Source: Kitagawia praeruptora (Eukaryota > Streptophyta > Magnoliopsida > Apiales > Apiaceae). From it: a stretch of DNA of 64,000 nucleotides. The position numbers and the translations under genes are program-made. The first letter of the stretch is position 1; the number at the start of each line of letters is the position of its first letter. The stretch is taken from the NCBI GenBank assembly GCA_037693485.1, contig CM075346.1, positions 57,841,001 through 57,905,000 of the forward strand, read 5' to 3'. The notes below the pieces were generated by a model. The model had not been told where the DNA came from, did no database searches, and saw only the letters and a list, made by a program, of their open reading frames with translations. Shown in pieces: positions 56,001 to 64,000 of this stretch.

Positions 56001-56739
56001 TACTGCCCATTCTAGATTCCAGATTCCCATTAAATTGGATCAATATTCTGTAGCCAACATAAAGCATGGCAGTGACATTGCCGAGTTAATCAAGCAGACA
56101 AATCTGGTCATTTGGGATGAAGCTCCAATGCAGCATCGTCACGGTTTTGAATCTGTTGACCGTTCTTTTAGAGACATAATGTCAGCCGTTGATCCAAGGA
56201 GAAAGAATCTTCCATTTGGCGGTATCACTATTGTGTTTGGTGGCGATTTCCGTCAGATTCTTCTAGTAATTCCAAAAGCATCAAGGAGTGAAGTTGTCAA
56301 TGCATCACTGAACCAGTCTCGTTTATGGGATTCCTGTAGAGTATTTCTCCTTCGGAAAAACATGCGTTTGGCATCTGGTAATTCCGATGCTCAGAATAAA
56401 AAAATTGCTGAATTTAGTAAGTGGGTTCTGGATGTTGGTGATGGAAAGATAGAAAATATCCATCCTAAAGAATCTCATTCGAATCCAGAGATTCTAATTC
56501 CAAGGGAATATCTAATAGAAGATTACATTAGTTCTGTAAAGAGTATCATTGATGTCACTTATCCAGATTTCTCCAGGAACATGAATTCTCAAACGTACTT
56601 GAGAGAAAGAGCAATCCTTACTCCTACAAATTCTATTGTTGACGACATCAATTCTCATTTATTGGAGCTTATTCCAGGTACATCACACTCATACTTAAGC
56701 CAAGATTCAATAGATGATGTATATGGAGCTATTTGATGA
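50002..56739 (+). pseudogene. Helitron Rep-helicase (RepHel) gene, 16 exons, inactivated
   Basis: Gene model from GT/AG sites and frame: 50002-50080, 50161-50361, 50444-50521, 50601-50678, 50769-50831, 50936-51013, 51082-51165, 51246-51365, 51522-51641, 51722-51754, 51831-51890, 51965-53432 (split by a MITE), 53529-53987, 54078-54330, 54436-55466, 55628-56739. All introns are phase 1 except the one after 54330 (phase 2). Exons 1-11 give a Ser/Asn/Thr-rich disordered N-terminus. Then come a CxxC pair (CPQCKAVMW) and the Helitron_like_N domain, HUH motif (KRGLPHTHMLVWL, about 54100-54140), two-Tyr motif (KYLFKYCMKG, about 54623) and a PIF1-type helicase with Walker A GSGGCGKT at 55876-55899 and Walker B VIWDEAP. 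Lesions: MITE at 52581, TAA 53762-53764, TGA 55034-55036, and a 3' end lacking helicase motifs V-VI. RepHel drives rolling-circle transposition; this copy is dead. Confidence 0.88.
52581..53092. mobile_element. hAT-type MITE, 512 bp, inserted in the RepHel exon
   Basis: Ends TAGGGCTGTAAACGAG and, reverse complemented, TAGGGGTGTAAATGAG. GGTAGACC occurs at 52573-52580 and 53093-53100 (8 bp). Interior is GCTCGAGCTCGG-type subterminal repeats around an AT-rich core. Without the MITE and one GGTAGACC, the exon frame continues unbroken (…TSGRPNNVG…), and its length then fits the phase of both flanking introns. Confidence 0.95.
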
Positions 56740-58139
56740 AGTATGTATAAAAAAGTTTTTAGGATCATCATAGTAGCATATATTTTGGATATTTGATTTT
56801 TTTTTAAAATTTTTTGTTATTTAGATTTTGTGTTTGTTTGCTTTCGATATCTCCGAATTATAAATTTTCATAATTATTGAAAAAAAATACCTTATGATTT
56901 AGTAGACGTAAATGAAGGCATTCATACATGTTGTAACTTATCCTCACAAATAATTTTTTTTAATAATTTTTTTTATAATGATTACTTATTAATAAACGAA
57001 TAAAGATATGCAAAAAATTAATCATATAAATAGGAAAAAAATTAACCTGGTACGCAGTCTAAATCGTTAATATTTTCATAGTATTTTTAGATGTTATAAT
57101 ATTTTCAGGTAAAACACTACATCTAAGCGGTTGTATCTGGTAGAAATATGTTGTAGATGCATTTATTGCAGTTTGTAATATAGACTATATTGGTTTAATA
57201 GAAACAACAAAAATCTAAATATTGAATTAATATTGCTTAGAAAAATAGGTAATTTTCTGTAAAAATCTATTTTTAATAAACCGTCTAATAAAGATTAATA
57301 ATGCTTAGACCGCATAGGCGCCACCTATTAATAAAGTACAAAATATTCCATTTTTGTATATTTTAAAATAAGTTTTTTACTAATTTTCTGAATGAGAATG
57401 TATTTTTCCTGCGAAATAAGTTTATAATATTTTTAAATATCTATAGTCACAAAATTTATTGATTTTTTTTTTTCGTACATGTAATCTAAATGTCTTCATT
57501 TTTTTTAACCACAACATTTTTTATGTTGGAGGAAAAAGAGTATCAAGCTCATATCAATGGTCCATGAAGAATGATTAAGATAAATGGCCTATTGGTTTTT
57601 TGGTCATATTTGAAATTGGTCGTTTGCACTATAGAATACTACATTATCTATGTCCATCTAGAGCCATGATCTAAGTTTGAAGTAAAAGTCAAGGTGATGA
57701 TGCATCATCAGTTTACAGCATCAGTATTTTAGCCTTAACCTTAACCTTAACCTTGGTCGAAGTAGCTGTAAGATGATTGTAGCTGCTAGATGACTTGATT
57801 GACTAAATTCAATCTGATACCACATCAACAACTTTTATTCCAACTACTCTAATGCTCCTCTTTCCTTGCATTTCAATCTCAAAATCACACCTGATCATCC
57901 TGTAATACAGCTATACATAAGGTTTTTACAGCATTTGGTCATATTAATGTTTTAATTAAAATTGTTGTATTAGAGGTATGGTGTCTTTCAGTTCCATAAC
58001 AGTTCTAACACATTAGTATGATAAATGGAAATTTAATTTCATTATGTGATCTCTTATCAAACTGTATCAAATACATGAACATTGAAAATATTTCACAACA
58101 TAACAGTGACAACTACAGGCTATTTATAAATTCCAATGT
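56740..58139. other. AT-rich sequence, no gene
   Basis: No continuation of the helicase motifs and no Helitron 3' hairpin was seen. A CCTTAA triplet run lies at about 57727-57746. Where the RepHel element ended is not visible. Confidence 0.5.
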
Positions 58140-58400
58140 TCTAATCTTCTGTTAAAGAAACAGATTGATAAGATTGTTATCAACTGCAACCATAAAACCA
58201 ATCTGTGCACCATCTTCTTTTAAAGTAAAAACTAAGACATCAATTTTTTCCAACTTTTTAATTCTGATAGATTCATTCCACTTTGCCGAAAACCTTGCCC
58301 TGCTAATGCTCAATACTATGCCAACAATGCAGCTTTATGTTTCTATCTTTGCCGAAAACATTGCCCTGCTAATGCTCAATACTATGTCGAAAATTGGGCA
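58140..58400 (-). pseudogene. B3-domain relic, C-terminal half only
   Basis: The minus strand reads SRARFSAKWNESIRIKKLEK then IDVLVFTLKEDG, the last strands of a plant B3 fold, aligning by eye with the end of the larger relic at 59003-61064. A ~63-bp piece (GCCGAAAACCTTGCCCTGCT…) is duplicated in tandem at 58283 and 58346, and the duplication introduces a stop. Confidence 0.5.
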
Positions 58401-59002
58401 TTTTTTAATGTGTCATACTAATAAAAAGGAGGATTTTTTTTATTTAACCATATACATTCCACTTTTCGGCATAGTATACATCTCAGTGATACATTTATTC
58501 CTGTCTTCCAGTTTCGTTACCTAGCTTTAATCTATAATGAATGCTGACTTGCTGGGAAGGAAGGACAAGACATGTTAATCCTGCAATTTTGTAACGTTTT
58601 GCTCTGGCCATAGATACCACATTTTATATTTAATTTCAGCTGGAATCACAGGGCAATTGGTATTGGCTTCACTGGAAATGTTGTCCCAGTAGAATGCAAG
58701 TGTTCAATGTTTCTTTATGAATCGACTAAGGTGTGCAAAAATACCAGTCTTGACCAGTAAACCAATATCAGAAAAGTAATGCCAGAAAACCCGTTGTGTC
58801 ATAGAAGATCAACGTAAAATGAAACAGTTAATAACATTAAACCAGCACTAAAAGATCCTCTCTGTTTATCTCTGTTTAGACATACTAATAATCAAGGGCA
58901 TACTAATAATAACCTTATTACCATAGCATATCTTAAAGTTTTATATAGCAGCATGCAAATCACCAGCAAAACTGACACATTCATATTATAAAAAATAAAG
59001 AA

Positions 59003-61064
59003 CTAATCCTCAACTACTTCTACATCAAAAGTCACTCCATCTCCTTGCAAGCTAAATCGAAGTATGTCATTCTCATTTAAGCCATTTTGTCGCACAAATA
59101 CACTCCATCCAGCAGAAAACCTTTTACGGCTATTTGAGACATTAATCTCAATTTGCCATTGTAGTCAATTTCTTCTGAAGAAAACAATTTGTCCAGAATT
59201 CCAATTGCTTATAAATGCATCAAGTTTCGTGCTAATGTACTGCAATTTTTATTTTTTCATTACTAATGGTTATAAAAATATACCAGCTTATCTATTGTCA
59301 ATAATTATATATATTACACTTAATTAAATCTTACCACGCCATGGCAATGGGTATCGACATTAGACTTTGAAAGAGTTGCTTGAAATTCTCCTAAAATGAG
59401 ATCACCACCTTCCTCAATACCATCTTCACTTTCAGATTCTTCATTATTATCATTAAATTCACCCATACTCATTATACTTTCTTCACCATCACTAACAATA
59501 TCATTAGTTCCTTCCAATATCTCAATGGAAATCCGACTTTCAGCATCTTCTCCTTTTTTCACTGTCATCAATACACAATGTTCCGACATTAATGGTTATA
59601 TTAGTAAACCGTAAAAGGTATCACTTACATAGTGTACTTTAGTGGAATTACCAGAATATGACTTATCCCATGTATCATTCATGAACCAATGACCCGGATT
59701 GATAATATGTGTTTCACATTCACTTTGATATTCAACTTCGAGTCCATCCCTTCGATAAATTCACATGTTAACCTCATGATTATCGATCGTTGTCAAAAAA
59801 TGGTATCATTCCTTTTTAGATCATATTTCTCTAAAATCATCTCAATATTTTTTAAAGCCTTGGTATTTGTATTGTATGATACTGTAAAAGTGGATTGACC
59901 ACAATGTATTGTATCAACTTTTGATACAATATCAGAATAAAATTTCCGGACAAGAATTGGAGGAACCTGTCACATTATTTTTTATTAACATATGTTAATG
60001 ACATTTGCATCACTACTATTTTACAAAGTAAAAAACTATATACGGTAAAAAAAAAGAAATATAAATTTATAAGTTAACTTACAATCTCTTTATGATGCAA
60101 TGTATGCAAATTTAGGACATGAAAAAATGAAACAGGACGACTTCGTATTCCTATTGAAAAAAATTAAAATTAAATAATAATTACAAATATAGCGAATAAA
60201 TCATGATTTTCATAATATAAAGTTCATATTTTTTTACACAATAAAAAAATATACCTGATCTCAAAACATGTCTGTTAATCTCATCACTTTTGAACAAGCA
60301 CACTTGCACCATATCCTCTAATTGTTTGAATACTGCGTTAAAAATAAGAATGTCCTTCTTTTCAATTCCACAATCTTTCACAAAATCAGTTCATCCATTT
60401 CCAAGATAATGATCATCGCCAAAAATTTCAATACTTACTTCCCAATATTTTATCAGGAAATGTAACTTTATGATATCACCATTTTTCCACTTGCTATATA
60501 AATCGGATAATTTTTTTGGTAACATCTGTTTGATTAAAACAAGTTATTGACAAATGGAAAATCAGTTGAAACAAAATACAGCTTTGAAATAAATGCATTA
60601 ATCATATACTCACCATCTTATTCATCCCTGCGTCAAAATAAGGTTCATCCATGTTTAATTCGTAGTAACGTAAATCTCTTCCATAGGCACTACTAAAGAA
60701 AAGCGACCTTGCCTTCTCATCTTCTAATTTATCAAGGCCAAGGATATACTCATTCAAGTTTATTTCAGATTTTGGATTCTCAGTTCTAACCCAAAGACAT
60801 CTGTATTGATAAACTTCTAACCCGTACGAATTATATATTTGAATATTAAAATCGCCATCCCCGATATAATCCACAAGTAAAGTATACATTTGTTTTACTT
60901 TATGAGCCTTCATAAATTCCTCCAATCCCATAAGTTTTCCTCTCTCACTATCATATAGGCCTTTCCACATGATACCTCCCTTGCATATTACCTTAATATC
61001 TTGAGGAATGCTCTCTCCAAATTCCTCTACAAATGGTTCAGATACTCTCTGACAATCATATGCA
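59003..61064 (-). pseudogene. multi-B3 (REM-like) DNA-binding protein gene, decayed
   Basis: Minus-strand exons visible from splice sites: 61064-60614, with a B3 domain (SEPFVEEFGESIPQDIKVIC, MWKGLYDSERGKLMGLEEFM, IGDGDFNIQIYNSYGLEVYQ); 60525-60255, second B3 (PKKLSDLYSKWKNGDIIKLH, KDCGIEKKDILIFNAVFKQL); 60150-60083 (68 nt); about 59970-59640, third B3-like segment (PPILVRKFYSDIVSKVDTIH); 59600-59330, an acidic linker (NDNNEESESEDGIEEGGD); and a last B3 half (RKRFSAGWSVFVRQNGLNEN) ending at TAG 59005-59003. Lesions: TGA where Trp is expected (about 60388), a frameshift near 59800, and an in-frame TGA near 59160. B3 proteins of this class are plant nuclear DNA-binding proteins. Exon edges in the 3' half are approximate. 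An upstream exon near 61130-61190 is possible. Confidence 0.65.
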
Positions 61065-62023
61065 CTAATTTTCAGGAATTGTATGTTATTTGAACATGCT
61101 GTACAGAATTAAACTATGTACTTTTATGACATACCAGTGAACCAAATGAGTTGTAGTCTGAAATTCCTGCAACAAAACTCCTCCTTACCGGTTTATTTTC
61201 TGAATATGCAAATTTATCAAAAGACACATATATGAGAAATTAACAATATTTATACAACTAAATTTTGAATAATGGCATCTACAATAAAAAAGAGATTATA
61301 CCTATTTCTGACGTTAATAGTTGAACTTGCTGTATAACAAAAAGAGTCAGGTTATTTAGTTACAAATGTATGTAAATGTATCATAATTGTAAGTAATGTT
61401 AACTCATCGATTGATGGAAAATAATGCACGTAACATGCTTACCGGATTCATATTGTTGTGCGTAGAACTACAATAAAGAGATGGAACATAAAGAGATGGA
61501 AAAGTTTGCAATTTTTTCTGATGTATACTTATACCAGGTAGCATATACTATATATATATATATACTATAAAATCCTTAAAACCATACAAAAATTGCTAGA
61601 TATATATGAGTACTTATGATTTTAATAAAATCAAATCATTGAAATTAGTAGAATCACGTTATTTTTTTTTCCATGATTGAGGATTGATCAAATTTGTCTC
61701 CGTTACATATGAAAAATTTTAAAACTAAAAATTTCAAATCATGTCAAATAATCACACTTAAAATAAATTGATTTTGAAAAACAAAAAAAAATCTGTATCA
61801 TGTTAATTTATCACGTTAAATTGATTTGGAATCTCGCATTTATCCAGAAAAAAGTTGTCATCTACATAATGTATGTGTCATAGATATAAATTCCAATATT
61901 AATGAGATATGATTTACTATGCTTATAAATTTAGATTAATCATCTCCTTAATACACGACAACTGATATATATTATTAAGTCACTCATATACATTACAAAA
62001 AATACTTAAATTTTTAACTAATG
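61065..62023. other. upstream region of the B3 relic, otherwise empty
   Basis: A minus-strand segment (about 61190-61130, reading RRSFVAGISDYNSFGSLV) could be a 5' exon with a GT at 61130. Beyond about 61300 the sequence is AT-rich with no element ends. Confidence 0.35.
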
Positions 62024-62570
62024 GATTAGAGCATCTTCAACCATGGAAACCCCTTAGATAAAAGTGTGTCAAACATGCATTTAATAAAAATTATAAATAT
62101 TGTGTAAAATTTTTTTATCTCCAACGGGACATTACTGTTATCTAAAATTTTAGATAATCCTCTAAAATCAACCCTGCTAAGAGCATCTCCAATGGGAGAG
62201 ACCCCTTAGTTAAATTTTAAAATTAATTACCATAAATAAGAATTATAAATAATGTGTAAAAAAATTTACACTCCAATGGGACAAAACTGTTATCTATAAT
62301 TATAGATAATCTCTTGATGTTGGCTATATTTGTCGAACCTCTAGAGACCTGTTGTGAATTGCCACATCACTTATTTCTATATTAAAATTATATATTCCAT
62401 TAATAACAACTTGAAATATTAATAACATACCATTTTAAAATATAGCCAATCATTATAGCCAATACCCTCGGAACACAATGTCTTACAGGTTCGACAAATT
62501 TTACATAATCAATATTTTATGTAATTTAGCCAATCATTTTTAGCTAACGCCATTGGAGATGCTCTAATGA
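62024..62570. mobile_element. MITE with TTAGAGCATCTCCAA-type ends, internally duplicated
   Basis: Left TTAGAGCATCTTCAACCATGG; right, reverse complemented, TTAGAGCATCTCCAATGGCG. A second left-type end (AGAGCATCTCCAATGGGAGA) sits at 62179, so either a partial duplication or two nested copies are present. No clear target duplication, so the superfamily is not assigned. Confidence 0.6.
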
Positions 62571-62704
62571 ATTTTTATTTGGAAATTATTTTGGAAAAAT
62601 ATTTTGGATTTGTACCACTACTTTAAAATAAATAATTTAAAAAGATAATTGACTTTAATAATCATGTAATATAAGTATAGAAATCAATTTAAGTCACGTA
62701 TATT

Positions 62705-63231
62705 TAGGGCTGATTATTCGGATATAACCGAACCGAATTACCGAATACCGAAATAACCGAAATACCGAATAGCTCAAAAATCATAACCGAATCAAGAACC
62801 GAAATAATTTCGGTTATTTTACCGAACCGAATTAAATATTTCGGTTAAAACCGAATACCGAAATAAAAAACCGAATTAATATAAATATATATTTAATATA
62901 TAAATATATGATATAAATATATATTTAATATATAAATATATGATAAAATATAATAATTTATATATTTTATATATAAATAAAAACAAAATTTAATATTATT
63001 TTGTACATATATGATATAAATATATATAATAATTTTAATTTTTTAATATATTTCGGTTAATTCGGGTTTTTCGGTTAATTCGGTAAAAAAACCGAAAAAC
63101 CCGAAAAACCGAAATACCCAAAAAACCATAACCGAATTAAAACCGAATTATTTCGGTTCGGTTAACCGAACCGAATTATTTCGGTTATTTCGGTTCGGTA
63201 TTCGGTTAACCGAACCGAATGCTCAGCCCTA
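62705..63231. mobile_element. hAT-type MITE, 527 bp, 8-bp duplication CGTATATT
   Basis: Left TAGGGCTGATTATTCGG; right, reverse complemented, TAGGGCTGAGCATTCGG. CGTATATT at 62697-62704 and 63232-63239. Interior of ACCGAATACCGAAATAACCG-type subterminal repeats on both sides of an AT-rich core. Confidence 0.92.
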
Positions 63232-63239
63232 CGTATATT

Positions 63240-63791
63240 GATTTGATTTTATTGAGTTGCATAATTACTTAATTACATAAAACCAAGTTAAATATCTTTT
63301 ATGATTTGTATATCTTAAGGAGTCAATCATGAGTCCAGAATTACTATATATACCGGTTTAGTTAGAACTTAACAAATTTAACATATATATCTCAATATCC
63401 AATTATAACAGAATAGTAATTCACGTCTGTGATCAATGTGACTGTGTACATCACGACTATCATTTAGAATCATTTTGATCTTTTCCTAAACTAACGTGAT
63501 ATGATAGATATCATTAGAACAACTTTAATATTTGTAGCCTATAAGTACTTGAACAGCAATCAAGATTAATCACAATACCAGTACATTAAGTGAAAATTCT
63601 ACCCACCATTGCAATACTTTGTTTCTCATGTAAGTTTATATATATTGTGGTTTGATTGTTTTGTTTTCATGCTTTTTCATAACACCATACCTCTTTCTTA
63701 ATGTATTCAATGAGTTTGATTGTAACTCTACCCGTGTTACCTAAATGTTCATTAATGCTATTATAACTGTATTTCTTTTCCCTTTGTACAG
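63240..63791. other. AT-rich upstream region of the RPA-like gene
   Basis: No element ends. TTGTACAG at 63784-63791 is a plausible splice acceptor, so an untranslated first exon may lie in this stretch. Confidence 0.4.
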
Positions 63792-63805
63792 CCAAAATAC
63801 TTGAA

Positions 63806-64000
63806 ATGTATGACCAACTGTCTTCTCTGGACACTTCACGTACTACTTGGAGGATTAAGGTACGTGTTACAAGAATGTGGGCGTCGGTATCTGCTGGGTC
63901 TGAAGGAAAAGATGGCTTGAAAGGCATCAATCTAATATTGCTAGATGATGATGTAAGTATAATTTGAACCTTTTTCATATTGTGTTATATGTACATTTTT
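63806..64000 (+). CDS. RPA70/DUF223-like single-strand DNA-binding protein, first coding exon
   Basis: ATG 63806 opens 49 codons (MYDQLSSLDTSRTTWRIKVR, VTRMWASVSAGSEGKDGLKG, INLILLDDD) followed by GTAAGT at 63953, so the coding exon ends at 63952 in phase 0 and the rest is intron. The wording (LSSLDTSRTTWRIKVRVTRMW...INLILLDDD) is that of the first OB fold of plant RPA 70-kDa-like proteins. These bind single-stranded DNA and also occur as companion genes of autonomous plant Helitrons. It has the same orientation as the RepHel gene about 7 kb upstream. The gene continues beyond the window, so its integrity is unknown. Confidence 0.65.

Noticed and set aside
63667..63978. 103-codon minus-strand ORF
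   Set aside because: Antisense of the RPA-like exon, which has a clear domain and a good splice donor on the plus strand.
1..64000. CRISPR arrays, bacterial operons, rRNA or tRNA genes
   Set aside because: None seen; the tandem repeats lack unique spacers, and the B-box-like motifs have no tRNA fold around them that I could recognise.

Overview
This window looks like repeat-rich nuclear DNA of a flowering plant, most likely a eudicot. The evidence is the plant-type elements in it: Ty1/copia and Ty3/gypsy retrotransposons with plant LTR and tRNA-iMet primer-site signatures, L1-type LINEs with a C-terminal RNase H, Helitrons ending in a GC hairpin plus CTAG, a Stowaway MITE, hAT and Mutator-like non-autonomous elements, and remnants of plant B3-domain and RPA-like genes, all in AT-rich DNA. 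I cannot name the species. I see no intact single-copy host gene. The only candidate host-type genes are a decayed multi-B3 gene (minus strand, about 58.1-61.1 kb) and the first recognisable exon of an RPA/DUF223-type gene at the right edge.

Layout. 1-7988: left part of a minus-strand Ty3/gypsy element (gag-pol, an extra ORF upstream of gag, primer-binding site, one 3.8-kb LTR). 7989-11872: Helitron-derived tandem repeats, then a Helitron with a second Helitron inserted 7 bp from its 5' end and a solo LTR. 11951-12839: Mutator-like MITE with repeated E2F-like motifs. 14203-17565: minus-strand Helitron end carrying a broken minus-strand LINE. 19137-19975: second Mutator-like element. 21.1-24.0 kb: old tandem duplication, one copy hit by a Stowaway MITE. 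24.3-35.6 kb: plus-strand LINE with an extra downstream RNase H-like ORF, split by a very young Ty1/copia element (29638-35187). 36865-41206: LTR element without gag-pol. 42001-49307: Helitron carrying a 3.4-kb hAT-like element that contains a 176-bp satellite array. 50002-56739: 16-exon Helitron Rep-helicase gene, disabled by an hAT MITE, two nonsense codons and loss of its 3' end. 58.1-61.1 kb: B3 relics. 62.0-63.2 kb: two more MITEs. 63806-edge: RPA-like exon.

The genes form no operon or pathway; the window is a nested record of insertions. Target-site duplications give a relative order: copia into LINE, LINE into Helitron, hAT into Helitron, hAT into the Rep-helicase exon, solo LTR and Helitron into Helitron. 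The Rep-helicase and the RPA-like exon share an orientation and are the two protein types carried by plant autonomous Helitrons, so the right third may be a decayed autonomous Helitron with B3 sequence trapped between them. That last point is inference.
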